DNA from: Nodosilinea sp. FACHB-131
GTDB taxonomy: Bacteria; Cyanobacteriota; Cyanobacteriia; Phormidesmidales; Phormidesmidaceae
DNA length: 64,000 bases
Direction: 5' to 3'
Assembly (NCBI RefSeq): GCF_014695395.1
Contig: NZ_JACJOF010000003.1
Span: 1 to 64,000, forward strand
Below, piece after piece: positions 42,865 through 51,614 of this stretch. Below the pieces are notes generated by a model that was not told where the DNA came from, searched no databases, and was given only the letters and a program-made list of their open reading frames with translations. The stretch's first letter is position 1. Each line of letters opens with the position of its first letter. A program made the translations under genes and the position numbers.

Positions 42865-44106
42865 TTACCAGTCGCCCGCAGCAACTAGCGACTGTTGCTC
42901 AGCAACGGGCTCAACAGCCACCGCCTGCGCTACTGATTCGCCTTCCCATGCTGTTACCGTCACAGGGCCACCATCAGTGGGGATGACGCCCTGCACCTTC
43001 AGGTTGGTATGGTCGATCGCGCCGATGTGCTCGGCGGGGATAATCAGGGGAACGCTGCCTTTCTCGGTCATGAACAGGGCCGTCGCGCTGCCGTCTGTGT
43101 TCAGGTTCAGCGTGGCAGCATCGATGAAGCCTGCGCCGTTGTAGGCCACGTCGCCATTGGGCAGCGTGTCAGAGTCAGCAGCACCCATGCCTCGGTTAGG
43201 AGCAGGGAATGCCTCAAACTCTAAGAACAGGTCGCGAATGACTTGGCCTAGTTCACTGGTCTTAGGGATCATGTAATCTGACCAGCGGCCACCCGTCACC
43301 TGCACCTTGCGATCGTTCTGATCCAGCGTGGCCGTCTTGCCAGTTTTGTCGGCCCCATTCACAGGCTGATGGCGGGCAACAATACAGGTGAATGCTGATT
43401 TATCGGCATCCTTGGGGATGTGATAACCAACGGTCATTGGCATGGCGATGTACGCCGCAGCGCTTTTGCTGAATGCAGCGCCTGAGGCTTTCTTCCCAGC
43501 AACCCGTGAAGCTTCGCGGTAAGCTGCCCCTAACTCTTTTTGAAACGCCTGCACTTCACTGTTCAGCGACACCCGGAACGCACCCTTGGCCGTCAGCTGC
43601 AACGGGCGATCGTGCAAAGGTTGGCCATCTTCGCCCAGAAACATCAGCAAAAACCGCTTAACTTGGCGATAGGGGCAGTCTTTGTCGTCTTTACTATCCT
43701 CAAACAACTGCCCCCACTTGGTACGGCTATTGCTCTCCCAGGCCACGCCGAGAAAACGCCAGCGATCGTTAACCTTCTCTTGCACCTCAATTTGGCTAGA
43801 GTGCAGCACAACCAAGTTGATCTTTTGGGCAACCCAGCCATGCTCGATCGTTGCAGTTGACTGAGGGTGAATGGGGATGTCCTCGCCCTCGGTCCAGTTA
43901 ACGTCGGGACGAAAGCCTACCGCTTGGGCATTGTCGGCGCTGATCGCAATCCCGAACCCTAAAGGATTTTTGTCTAGTAGCTTGGCATTCTTGCCGCCAG
44001 CGTTGATGATCTGAACGTAGGGTAATGAACCCGACTCTTCTAGATCGTCCTGAAACTGGTCAAAGAGATCGTCGTCTTGAACTGCCAAAGAACCGAAGTT
44101 AAACAT
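42865..44106 (-). CDS. DUF5895-like early phage protein
   Basis: 413 residues. YVQIINAGGKNAKLLDKNPL, then FGIAISADNAQAVGF and a helical middle (VQAFQKELGAAYREASRVAG). I recall this layout from cyanobacterial proteins called DUF5895, found in mobile DNA; the assignment is tentative and no activity is known. First large gene of the leftward early operon, coupled by a TAATG junction to a short frame before it. Highly expressed early proteins of this size are often ssDNA-binding or regulatory. Confidence 0.55.
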   Translation of the reverse strand: MFNFGSLAVQDDDLFDQFQDDLEESGSLPYVQIINAGGKNAKLLDKNPLGFGIAISADNAQAVGFRPDVNWTEGEDIPIHPQSTATIEHGWVAQKINLVVLHSSQIEVQEKVNDRWRFLGVAWESNSRTKWGQLFEDSKDDKDCPYRQVKRFLLMFLGEDGQPLHDRPLQLTAKGAFRVSLNSEVQAFQKELGAAYREASRVAGKKASGAAFSKSAAAYIAMPMTVGYHIPKDADKSAFTCIVARHQPVNGADKTGKTATLDQNDRKVQVTGGRWSDYMIPKTSELGQVIRDLFLEFEAFPAPNRGMGAADSDTLPNGDVAYNGAGFIDAATLNLNTDGSATALFMTEKGSVPLIIPAEHIGAIDHTNLKVQGVIPTDGGPVTVTAWEGESVAQAVAVEPVAEQQSLVAAGDW

Positions 44107-44199
44107 TAGAGAATTTCCAAACGAAGTGTACTACCTAGCTTTTTGAGTGGGTTCCAGGTCTGCCCACTATATCGATCGCGGAACACTATGGGCGCAAAA

Positions 44200-44412
44200 T
44201 TACGCCGCGCTAGTCTGCGAAGAAATACACTGCTTTTTGAATTGTCGTGTCCAGTAAGAAACGTTGTGATGCCCCACGCACTCGCCACCAGGCATTGCTT
44301 TCACATCCTGAAGCAGCTCGGCCGGGGAGATATAGCGCAGCAGTCCAGCTTTATCAGCCTCAGCTAGAATGCTTTCGACCTTTTGGCGGTGCTCTGAATA
44401 CGCCCTTGCCAC
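44200..44412 (-). CDS. small phage protein with strong GTG start
   Basis: 70 residues starting at GTG 44412, with AGGAGG 7 bp upstream, the best ribosome site of the early region. Helical, basic: SEHRQKVESILAEADKAGLL, RYISPAELLQDVKAMPG. No recognised family. Probably the first gene of the leftward early operon. An overlapping frame ending at 44106 (containing IVFRDRYSGQTWNP) joins directly to the DUF5895-like start and could be its continuation after a frameshift. Confidence 0.6.
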   Translation of the reverse strand: MARAYSEHRQKVESILAEADKAGLLRYISPAELLQDVKAMPGGECVGHHNVSYWTRQFKKQCISSQTSAA

Positions 44413-44605
44413 AACTCAACCTCCTGTGTAAATCAAAAATCACTGCAAATCTTCAATACGTAGATATTAGCCTCTATTCCGCGATCGAGTCAATAGTGTA
44501 TCGACCTTAATTTGGCTGATTGCGGCAAGAATACTCATTAAAATTCGTGCGATACGATAAAAAGCCTGATATTTTAGGAGGGTTCGGTTCCATCTTGGGT
44601 GTCGT
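44413..44605. promoter_or_regulatory. early/late control region
   Basis: Divergent promoters for the leftward early operon and the rightward gene at 44,606. Contains CGTGCGATACGATA (44,546-44,559), a variant of the operator-like 22-mer, and AGGAGGG at 44,576-44,582, 23 bp before the ATG, further than a normal ribosome site. The lysogeny switch probably acts here. Confidence 0.5.
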
Positions 44606-45322
44606 ATGGCAGTAGATCGGGAATATGTAGCGAGGTTGAAGCAGTGGGCCGACGAGGGCGTTGATCGATGTCAAGGGTTAAACGCCTTTGCCCGTGAAAC
44701 TGCGACTCGCCTGGAACGTCATGGCCTCAAAGGGATTGCATCTGGAATGATCTCGCGGTGGCGGCGAGAAGAAATATTTGAGCCGGTTGACGATCGCACC
44801 CTGACGCGGATCGGACTTCTAAAAAATTTCAGCGCCAACCATGACGAGGCAAGGCGGCTTGCCCGTGAATGGCTTGAGGGCGATATAAAGAAAAGCGATG
44901 ATATCCCCACTGCTCAGTACCCCGTATGGCACGGCGTTGATGCGGTGCCTTACGAGCTGCTCAAGGCAGACGAATTGGTAGAACTCGCAGCGAGGTCAGT
45001 TGGCCGCCTGGGGGAGTTGGTGCAGCAGGAGCGATCGCACGACGCGGAAGAACCGCCCGCACCGCAGCCTGAGCCCAACACCGTTACGTCGCTATTGCTG
45101 GGCAAAATGCAGCTGACTAAGCTCGACGTGGAGGGGCTAGCGATCAAACTAGGCGTTGAGCCCGATCGCGCCGCTGCAATATTGGAAGGGCATTTAATGA
45201 ACTGCGAAGAATGTCGGGCCGCCGCCGACTTCACGGGGATGACGGTTGAGACCCTAGTTGACTGGGGTGGGTGCATTGAGTCGGCACTACTGCCAGTTCA
45301 ACCCGTAAATCCGGCAGGCTAG
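44606..45322 (+). CDS. phage protein at the early/late junction, possible regulator
   Basis: 238 residues from ATG 44606. The N-terminal part has a helical DNA-binding look (LNAFARETATRLERHGLKG, IASGMISRWRREEIFEP), followed by an acidic linker rich in Pro/Glu and a C-terminal helical bundle (LGVEPDRAAAILEGHLMNCE). Divergent position beside operator-like sites suggests a repressor or late activator, but no classical HTH could be fixed. Confidence 0.6.
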   Translation: MAVDREYVARLKQWADEGVDRCQGLNAFARETATRLERHGLKGIASGMISRWRREEIFEPVDDRTLTRIGLLKNFSANHDEARRLAREWLEGDIKKSDDIPTAQYPVWHGVDAVPYELLKADELVELAARSVGRLGELVQQERSHDAEEPPAPQPEPNTVTSLLLGKMQLTKLDVEGLAIKLGVEPDRAAAILEGHLMNCEECRAAADFTGMTVETLVDWGGCIESALLPVQPVNPAG

Positions 45323-45587
45323 GCGGACTTACTATTTCGAAAGCGCGATCGCGCACTACATTGGCCAGGTGCTGATTCTCAAAACTGAGGGTCAACACCT
45401 GGCCTTTTAGTGTAGGCGTTGATTCCATCTGGATGTGACGTTGCAGGCCAGGGGGCTGAGCCTGCAACCACAGCTCTAAAACGTGATCGCTGAAATCAGT
45501 GTGAAGAGGGGGCATAGTGACGGTCGCACGTAAAAAAACTAATAGCTCACCATACTCAGTACGGATAAGGCTGGATGGCAGATTCAC
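45231..45587 (-). CDS. possible phage protein, 118 residues, overlapping the previous gene
   Basis: GTG 45587 (or ATG 45515). Protein-like: DFSDHVLELWLQAQPPGLQR, LTLSFENQHLANVVRDRAFE. It starts 5 bp after the stop of the zinc-finger gene, as an operon partner would, but overlaps the end of the 238-residue gene by 92 bp and spans a terminator. Confidence 0.4.
   Translation of the reverse strand: MNLPSSLIRTEYGELLVFLRATVTMPPLHTDFSDHVLELWLQAQPPGLQRHIQMESTPTLKGQVLTLSFENQHLANVVRDRAFEIVSPPSLPDLRVELAVVPTQCTHPSQLGSQPSSP
45363..45404 (+). terminator. rho-independent terminator after the 44,606 gene
   Basis: GGCCAGGTG and CACCTGGCC pair around a 24-base loop that has its own small hairpin, followed by TTTTAG. 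Confidence 0.7.
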
Positions 45588-45592
45588 CAGAT

Positions 45593-46024
45593 TTATAAAA
45601 CTTTGCCGTAGTTTATCGCGGATTTCTGCGGAATGCTAAGCATTGGCCACGCCTGCGCCATCTTAGGGTCACCTGCTTTATGCGCGACGTTTAATTGCCG
45701 CAAGTGTTCCTGATTACTCAGTAGATCAGCCAAGGTCGTGCGGCGGGGGTTGGTGCCGGCAACCTGGCAGAGCAGCCGCAGCTTGGCTCGATAGCGGTCT
45801 CTGGGTGCTTTGCCCTTGGCCTTGGCCCATTGCGCGTCGTAGCACTGGCTGCACAAGCCTTTGGCATAGTGAGGGCGATCGGGGTGGCATGTGGCATTGG
45901 TAGGGGAAGGTGCCCGCCGTTTGCCCTTACCCCACTGCGATTTATAGCATTTGCTGCACAGACCTTTGGCATGGTAGGGGCGATCAGGATGGCATGTCGG
46001 CGGTGCGGCAATTTTGCGAGACAT
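45593..46024 (-). CDS. duplicated treble-clef zinc-finger protein (endonuclease VII-like)
   Basis: 143 residues from ATG 46024. Two copies, about 35 residues apart, of CHPDRPYHAKGLCSKCYKSQW and CHPDRPHYAKGLCSQCYDAQW, each with C-H ... C-x-x-C as in the zinc-binding knuckle of HNH/endonuclease VII proteins. The C-terminal part (LADLLSNQEHLRQLN) is helical. Either a DNA-binding regulator or a small nuclease. Divergent from the ParB-like gene; the shared gap of 67 bp carries the operator-like motif GTATCGTATCAC. Confidence 0.65.
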   Translation of the reverse strand: MSRKIAAPPTCHPDRPYHAKGLCSKCYKSQWGKGKRRAPSPTNATCHPDRPHYAKGLCSQCYDAQWAKAKGKAPRDRYRAKLRLLCQVAGTNPRRTTLADLLSNQEHLRQLNVAHKAGDPKMAQAWPMLSIPQKSAINYGKVL

Positions 46025-46091
46025 TACATTGGGGCGGTTGTATCGTATCACTCTAGGAATGTTAGCATTTCGGGGTAGTTGCGATCGCCCC

Positions 46092-46703
46092 ATGGCCAAC
46101 ATGAAGCCCGCCAAAAGCAAAGATTTTCGCACCCAGGCCCGGAATGCCAACGGGCACACCGATGAAGGTATGGCGATGCTTGAGTCATCGATCGAAGAGG
46201 TTGGCTGGTTTGGCGCGATCAGTGTTGCCGCTGATGGTGAGGTGTTTGACGGCAGCGCTCGCCAAGAGGTGGTGTCTAAGGTATTGCCCGAGGATGCGGT
46301 GGTATATGACTCCGATGGCACAAAGCCTATCTACATACGGCGGGTGGATATTCCCAACGCTCAAGACCCTAGGGCAGTAAAGGCAGGGATTTTAGCGAAT
46401 CGTGTGGCCGAAAAGAACCTTTCTTGGGAGTCAGTCAACCTCGATGACATCTCGCAGGATGTTGATTTAGGCGATTGGTTTGCTGAGGAAGTGCTAGCCG
46501 ATCTGATCGATGAGCTAGACACCACTACCAGCCGCTTCACCGATGACCCGGACAAAGAGACCCCGTCGATTGGGGAGGGCGGCACACCTCTGGCGATCGT
46601 GCTGTCCTCGTCGGAGTTGAAAGAGTGGCAGGTGATGAAGGAAGTCGCCGGCACGCAGTCGGATAAGACAGCATTTTTGAAACTTATGCGAGGTGAGATC
46701 TAG
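46092..46703 (+). CDS. ParB-like (sulfiredoxin-fold) nuclease-domain protein
   Basis: 203 residues with start ATG 46092. N-terminal MKPAKSKDFRTQARNANGHT then LESSIEEVGWFGAISVAADG and EVFDGSARQEVVSKV: the ParB/Srx-fold pattern. C-terminal part acidic. In phages such proteins often precede terminase genes and may control packaging or methylation. The annotated frame upstream of the ATG is not coding. Confidence 0.75.
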   Translation: MANMKPAKSKDFRTQARNANGHTDEGMAMLESSIEEVGWFGAISVAADGEVFDGSARQEVVSKVLPEDAVVYDSDGTKPIYIRRVDIPNAQDPRAVKAGILANRVAEKNLSWESVNLDDISQDVDLGDWFAEEVLADLIDELDTTTSRFTDDPDKETPSIGEGGTPLAIVLSSSELKEWQVMKEVAGTQSDKTAFLKLMRGEI

Positions 46704-46783
46704 GCTGGCAGATACATCAATTGAATTCCGGGCTTGGAACGCTATATCTTGGATAGAATTGAGCAAACCGTAAGGTATAGCGA

Positions 46784-47341
46784 ATGGCCTCTGGCGCGGT
46801 GCGGCAAAAATTGGGAACAAGGTTTGGCGCAGGCGGAGGCGGCGCAACTAGAAGTGCCCAAAATAGTGGTAAGGACGGCAAAAACACAGCAGATAATTCA
46901 TCCTTTACAGAAAATCGATTTGCTAGCATTAGGCCTTCGGATGCTGATGTTGACGGATTCGTTAAGGCGTATGCATCAAAGAACGGCGTAGAAGCAACGC
47001 GCACTGCTGTCCTTAAGTCAATCATGAAAAGTGATTTCCCTGCTCAGTCACTAGAACCAAAACGTTCTTGGAGTCGGCAACGCAACGAGGAAGCAGGGAA
47101 GAGAACAAATGCGTTACTCACTGATCATCTCAAGATATTTCATGAGGCTAGATCCATCTCTCGTGTAGCTGGAGTCGGTGCAGTACCTAAGACAAAAGCC
47201 GAATTTAATCGATCGCGCCGCCAGATTGTAGCCAAAGCTCACCCCGACGCTGGGGGCACTGCGAGGGGCTTCGCTGCGGCTCAAACGCGGTTGAGGTCGC
47301 TTGAACGACGACTGAAAGATTTGGGGATTCCAGATAACTAG
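46784..47341 (+). CDS. tagged protein with J-like HPD motif
   Basis: 185 residues, RBS TAAGG 8 bp before ATG 46784. N-terminus MASGAVRQKLGTRFGAGGGG is the first of three related N-terminal tags in this cluster. The C-terminus reads RRQIVAKAHPDAGGTARGFA and AAQTRLRSLERRL, like the HPD-containing half of a J-domain, hinting at interaction with an Hsp70. Function unknown. Confidence 0.65.
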   Translation: MASGAVRQKLGTRFGAGGGGATRSAQNSGKDGKNTADNSSFTENRFASIRPSDADVDGFVKAYASKNGVEATRTAVLKSIMKSDFPAQSLEPKRSWSRQRNEEAGKRTNALLTDHLKIFHEARSISRVAGVGAVPKTKAEFNRSRRQIVAKAHPDAGGTARGFAAAQTRLRSLERRLKDLGIPDN

Positions 47342-47390
47342 TGGATGCGAGATATGACCGCGCTTTGGAACTTATGTGGAGCGAGATTTG

Positions 47391-48620
47391 ATGCAAAATG
47401 GTGATACGTTTGTGCCATTCTATGGCGGCTTTTTTGCGTCTCCGGTGCCGCTAGAGTTGAGTTTTAACTGGTGCAGCCACAACTGCCACTATTGTTTTGC
47501 GAACCTCTCCAAGCCCAACCGACGGTCTGACATTGGGGCTACGGTCAACCTGCTGCAAAACTATCGCAGCCGCAGCACTCTAGAGGCAAAACTATTGCAG
47601 CAGGGTTACCCAACCCTCGTTAGCAACCGGGTAGACCCATTCGCCGCATCTAACTACCGTCAATCTCTGCCGGTGCTTGAGATGATGTGCGAGCTGGGCC
47701 TACCGTTATCGTTCCAAACCAAAGGGGGGCGAGGCATTAACGAAACGCTCGACATACTCAAAGCCCCCACGGTATGGTACATCACGATCGAAACTGATCA
47801 AAACGAATTGGCCAAGCAGATCGCACCTGGTGCCCCCAGCATTGACGAGCGCTTTGAGCTAATCGATCTACTCATCAGCCGTGGCCACTTCGTCTGCGTC
47901 GGCATTAACCCCTGCGTGCCCGAGTGGTTCAACGACGATCGCGCCTTCCTGCAACGGCTCTACGATGCAGGCGTCTGGGGCGTGTGGTGCCAGGAGCTGC
48001 ACTTCAACACCAACCAACTGCGCAATATGCCACCGCGAGGCAAGGATGCGATCGGGCCTGAGCTGATCAAGCGATGTTCTAAAAAGAAAGTCGAGCTAGT
48101 CGATTATCACTACGCTGATCAGATGGCGGAATGGGCGCAGGAGATTGGCCTAGAGCCATTTGTAGACGGGCAGTGTCGGCGATCGAACTACTGGGACGTG
48201 TTCTTCGCCTGTTACGAAAAGACATTCCCCACGCAGCAAGAGTTTATAAATTGGTGCCATGACGAGCTTAAAACAGGTGACACCATTACATTCTCGGATT
48301 ACTTAGCATTCTGGGAGGGCGAACTACCCGAAGGCATCATGCAACTTGGGCACTATATCTGTAGCCAGAACTATAGCCTGTGTAAGGCACTGGCTCAGGA
48401 GTCTGGGCGGAAATGGGATCACAAAATGACCTATGCCGACTTGCTTGGATTATCATTTGGAGATACCCGCATACCGTTCAGCCCCGGCAGTACCCTAGGT
48501 TTTCGTTATGCCGTAACACCTCAAGGTGAAACGTGGGTCGATGAAGCCGGGCAACCAATCCTTGTATGGATGGGCGGCGAATCGTCCACGGAACTGACAA
48601 CTGTTGTAGAGGATTTATAA
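47391..48620 (+). CDS. radical SAM enzyme
   Basis: 409 residues with the start at ATG 47391 (GGAG 9 bp upstream; an in-frame GTG lies at 47376). Fe-S motif FNWCSHNCHYCFANLSKP (CxxxCxxC) near residue 30. Then LVSNRVDPFAASNYRQSLPV and LSFQTKGG, as in the radical-SAM branch that includes spore-photoproduct-lyase-like and phage Gp37/Gp68-type proteins. It abuts the next tagged gene (stop and ATG adjacent). The reaction is not predictable from sequence alone; DNA or nucleotide modification is plausible in a phage. Confidence 0.85.
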   Translation: MQNGDTFVPFYGGFFASPVPLELSFNWCSHNCHYCFANLSKPNRRSDIGATVNLLQNYRSRSTLEAKLLQQGYPTLVSNRVDPFAASNYRQSLPVLEMMCELGLPLSFQTKGGRGINETLDILKAPTVWYITIETDQNELAKQIAPGAPSIDERFELIDLLISRGHFVCVGINPCVPEWFNDDRAFLQRLYDAGVWGVWCQELHFNTNQLRNMPPRGKDAIGPELIKRCSKKKVELVDYHYADQMAEWAQEIGLEPFVDGQCRRSNYWDVFFACYEKTFPTQQEFINWCHDELKTGDTITFSDYLAFWEGELPEGIMQLGHYICSQNYSLCKALAQESGRKWDHKMTYADLLGLSFGDTRIPFSPGSTLGFRYAVTPQGETWVDEAGQPILVWMGGESSTELTTVVEDL

Positions 48621-48920
48621 ATGGCTTCATCTGCGGTGCGATCGAAGGTTGGGAGAAAGTTTGGAGGCAGTGGCGGCGGCGGGACTGGTGGAGGAACAAG
48701 AAAGGTCAGTGTTTCATCTGCTGACAAAAATAGTCGAAAGGCTGCGATTCGAGAAAGTATCAATAATCGTCGCGATCTTAGCGGCGGCTTTGTGAATCTA
48801 AGCCGTAATGCCACGATGATTGCAGAACGCAGCAGGTCATACCGTGGGGCTTCTGGGCCAACAAAAGCGGCGACAGCAGTGGCGGCTAGCGGTGGCTATG
48901 TAACTCGTCGTAGACGTTAA
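48621..48920 (+). CDS. small Gly-rich tagged protein, 99 residues
   Basis: ATG 48621 directly after the radical SAM stop, GAGG 8 bp upstream. MASSAVRSKVGRKFGGSGGG opens it, the rest is basic and Ser/Gly/Arg-rich, ending in GYVTRRRR. DNA-binding or condensing roles are possible; no family recognised. First 28 nt nearly identical to the next gene. Confidence 0.65.
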   Translation: MASSAVRSKVGRKFGGSGGGGTGGGTRKVSVSSADKNSRKAAIRESINNRRDLSGGFVNLSRNATMIAERSRSYRGASGPTKAATAVAASGGYVTRRRR

Positions 48921-48970
48921 CGTTTTGGGCACCTATTCAACTGTCAACAGCATCTTTAAGGGTTCATGAA

Positions 48971-49165
48971 ATGGCTTCATCTGCGGTGCGATCGAAGGCT
49001 GGCGGCAAATTCGGCGGCAGCGGAAATGCTCCGACAAGGCAAAGAACTTTGACGCCAGTAAGACGGATCGATCGCGCAGAGTTGGCCCAGCGCCGGATCG
49101 CAGTAGCCGGATCGCAGGCCAGCAGGCTTGGCGGTCGCAATCGCTTTATTGGGCTAGGTAGTTAG
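48971..49165 (+). CDS. small basic tagged protein, 64 residues
   Basis: ATG 48971 with AAGGG 9 bp upstream. MASSAVRSKAGGKFGGSG opens it, followed by a basic region (TPVRRIDRAELAQRRIAVAG). Paralogue of the preceding small protein in its first third only. Lies 7 bp before the small terminase gene, so it belongs to the packaging operon. Confidence 0.65.
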   Translation: MASSAVRSKAGGKFGGSGNAPTRQRTLTPVRRIDRAELAQRRIAVAGSQASRLGGRNRFIGLGS

Positions 49166-49172
49166 GGCATAG

Positions 49173-49664
49173 ATGGCAGCTCGCATCGACTGGAGTTACT
49201 GGCGGCATAAATACGTCACAGGGGATGACTCGGTGACGCATGAAGCGTTGTCTAGGATACCTAATGCACCAGCCCTAATAACCCTTAAAAAGCGTTCTGC
49301 GCTTGAGTCGTGGACAAAGCAGCGCGACGAGTTTAGGTTGCGCAAACATACTGTGGTATCTAGTGACCCTGCCGCGATCGCAGCTGCTGAAAAAGTCAAT
49401 CAGCTGGTAGATATCGCCGCCATGGTGACTCAGCACGACAAAATCGGGCGAGCATTGGAAGGCGTTGCAGGCAAGTGGCTAAAGCAATTTGAAGAGAACC
49501 CCGAACTCATTAAAAAGATGCCCGCCCGCGACATAGCTACCCTGTTGCGCATAGGCCTAGACACCCGCCGCATGGCCGCTGGCCTCGCCACACAGCACCA
49601 AGAGATCGACCTATCAGGCCTTAGCGATAAAGCACTCGAAAGGATACTCAAGGGTGACGTATAG
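49173..49664 (+). CDS. terminase small subunit (candidate)
   Basis: 163 residues directly before, and overlapping by 11 bp, the large terminase gene. Helical with a basic N-terminus (IDWSYWRHKYVTGDDSVTHE) and a C-terminal helix ending LSDKALERILKGDV; size and position fit TerS, which recognises pac DNA. Assigned mainly by context. Confidence 0.7.
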   Translation: MAARIDWSYWRHKYVTGDDSVTHEALSRIPNAPALITLKKRSALESWTKQRDEFRLRKHTVVSSDPAAIAAAEKVNQLVDIAAMVTQHDKIGRALEGVAGKWLKQFEENPELIKKMPARDIATLLRIGLDTRRMAAGLATQHQEIDLSGLSDKALERILKGDV

Positions 49665-51162
49665 CCTACGGCTCAGGGCCGCCGCAGAACTAGAGCGCAG
49701 ACGTCGTCAGGGCAACACCGATCGCAGCCGCCCATTGCCTGACTGCCTCACCCCAGAGCCAGGGGAACACCCCGCCGCATTCCTCGCTCGATCGCTGCCA
49801 AAGTCCTCCCTCATTCCCACAGGCGATCGCCACAATGCCGTATGGGAATGGCTGGCCTCACTACAGCCAGGGCAACCTGCCAAACCTCGCGTCGAGATAT
49901 GGGGCCGGGGCGGTGCCAAAAGTACGATCGCAGAGATGGCTTGTGCCTACCTCGCCTGCACCCTCACCCGCAGGTTTGCGCTGTATGTCTGTGGCACGCA
50001 GGATCAGGCGGACCTGCACGTACAGGCGATCGCGGCTCTGCTGGAGCAGATGGGCATTCCTCGCGCGGTCAATGCCTACAGCGCGTCGGTGAACTGGACG
50101 GCCCAGAAGCTACAAACAATCAATGGGTTCGGCGTCGTGGGCGTAGGCCTCAACAGCCGGGTGCGGGGGGCGCGCCTGGGAGAGTTCCGCCCTGACTTAA
50201 TCATCCTCGACGACATCGACGAAACCCACGATAGCCCGCAGGCGGTCACCAAAAAGCTAAAGACCGTCACTTCTGCCGTGTTCGCCGCTGGCAGTGCCGA
50301 CGCTACGGTGCTATTTATCCAAAACCGCATCCACAAAGACAGCGCGATCGCCCAGGTCGCCGACGGTCGTGCCGAGATTCTCCTAGGGGCTACGGTCACT
50401 CAGGAACCTGCCGTGCGCGATCTCGAAGTCGAGCGCATCACAACAGGCGACGGCCCACGCTATCGCATTATCGACGGCACTGCGACCTGGCCCCAGGGGC
50501 AAAGCCTAGAGGTCGCAGAGAAGCAGATCAATGAATGGGGCTTACAGGTATTCCTATCGGAGTCGCAGCACGAGGATGCGCCTGATGGTGGACTCTGGAA
50601 CCGCGATCGCGATATCGACCCTTACCGCGTTGAATCTGCACCACCGCGCCTCACGCTAATTGCGATCGGCGTTGACCCCAGCGGCAGCCTGGGCACTGAG
50701 GCAGGGCTAGTCACCGCTGGCCGAGATGATGCAGGACACATCTACATTATGTCCGACGACTCGATGGCGGGCACTACGAACCAATGGGTGCAGCAAGGCA
50801 TCAGCCGATACCACCGCATGCAGGCCAATGCGATCGTCGCTGAGCGCAACTATGGCGGCGATATGGTCAAGACGCTGTTCCACAATGCCGATCAGCGGGT
50901 AGCCGTCGTGGAGGTGTCGGCCTCGCGGGGCAAGCTAGTGCGCGCCGAGCCAGTGCATCAGGCCTACGAGGAAGGGCGTGTGCACCATGTGGGCCACTTC
51001 CCTGAGCTAGAGCGCGAGATGTGCACCTGGCAGCCGGGGATGCCCTCGCCCAACCGCTTGGACGCCTTGGTGTGGGTCTGTATCTACCTGATGGGCAATG
51101 CCCCTCAGCAGATCGCCACGGCACCGATCGCCACGCCGCACCCCTACGCTAGTACTTTTTAG
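49654..51162 (+). CDS. terL: terminase large subunit
   Basis: 502 residues, GTG start at 49654. ATPase: VEIWGRGGAKSTIAEMACAY (Walker A, about 83-100) and LIILDDIDETHDSP (Walker B, about 180). RNase H-like nuclease: LIAIGVDPSGSLGTEAGLVT (first catalytic Asp, about 340) and PNRLDALVWVCIY (late Asp). It cuts concatemers and pumps DNA into the prohead. A terminator and the first GC-box repeat follow. Confidence 0.9.
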   Translation: MTYSLRLRAAAELERRRRQGNTDRSRPLPDCLTPEPGEHPAAFLARSLPKSSLIPTGDRHNAVWEWLASLQPGQPAKPRVEIWGRGGAKSTIAEMACAYLACTLTRRFALYVCGTQDQADLHVQAIAALLEQMGIPRAVNAYSASVNWTAQKLQTINGFGVVGVGLNSRVRGARLGEFRPDLIILDDIDETHDSPQAVTKKLKTVTSAVFAAGSADATVLFIQNRIHKDSAIAQVADGRAEILLGATVTQEPAVRDLEVERITTGDGPRYRIIDGTATWPQGQSLEVAEKQINEWGLQVFLSESQHEDAPDGGLWNRDRDIDPYRVESAPPRLTLIAIGVDPSGSLGTEAGLVTAGRDDAGHIYIMSDDSMAGTTNQWVQQGISRYHRMQANAIVAERNYGGDMVKTLFHNADQRVAVVEVSASRGKLVRAEPVHQAYEEGRVHHVGHFPELEREMCTWQPGMPSPNRLDALVWVCIYLMGNAPQQIATAPIATPHPYASTF

Positions 51163-51232
51163 GGGTTCCCTATATATCAATACTATTTAACCTTTAACTG
51201 TTACAGAAAAAGGGCTTAAAGCTTTCTACACC

Positions 51233-51251
51233 AAGGCTTTGAGCCTTTTTT
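51233..51251 (+). terminator. terminator after terL
   Basis: AAGGCT-TTG-AGCCTT followed by TTTT; short but well placed. Confidence 0.6.
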
Positions 51252-51283
51252 ATTGCGCCCCCACGCACCGCCCAACCGAGCAA

Positions 51284-51416
51284 GGGTGCAGGGGGTGCGG
51301 GGAGTGCAGGGGTCGAAATGTGATTTTTTTCGTGTGATCGCACTCCAAAAAATGGAATGCGATCACACACTTTTTTTGAGCTTTTTTGCCCTGCACCCCT
51401 CGCACCCCCTGCACCC
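51284..51416. repeat. GC-box inverted repeat, copy A
   Basis: About 133 bp with outer arms beginning GGGTGCAGGGGGTGCG and ending CGCACCCCCTGCACCC, a GGGGTC box, ATTTTTTTCG, and an inner GTGATCGCACTCC-like palindrome. Copies B and C share this order. No ORF of its own; minus-strand frames through it are by-products. Confidence 0.75.
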
Positions 51417-51614
51417 GGTGATGCGATCGCACTGCACCCTAGAGACAAAGTTCTGTGGCCGCACTTTGCCTCTATCTAACTCGCCGTCGACCTGGCTCAG
51501 GGGTTTAGTTGACAAATTGAGTTTAGTTGACGGGTTTAATTAACTTGCTTGCCCTGTTAACCAAGACAGCGCGATCGCACCCCTCGATCGCTCAACCGCT
51601 GATTCCTTCGTCAA
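51417..51614. other. non-coding spacer between repeat copies A and B
   Basis: Contains GTTTAGTTGAC twice (51,503-51,513 and 51,521-51,531), an 18-bp period, in an otherwise unremarkable AT-rich segment. No gene seen. Confidence 0.5.

Noticed and set aside
44106..44288. 60-codon leftward frame before the DUF5895-like gene as a separate gene
   Set aside because: Largely overlaps the better supported GTG-started gene; noted there as a possible frameshifted continuation.
45593..46321. Full 242-codon version of the duplicated zinc-finger gene
   Set aside because: The upstream 99 codons lie antisense to the ParB-like gene; the ATG at 46,024 leaves a clean divergent promoter region.
51194..51448. 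Leftward frames of 60-84 codons through the GC-box repeats
   Set aside because: They encode His/Pro/Gly repeats generated by the inverted repeat itself; same in copies B and C.
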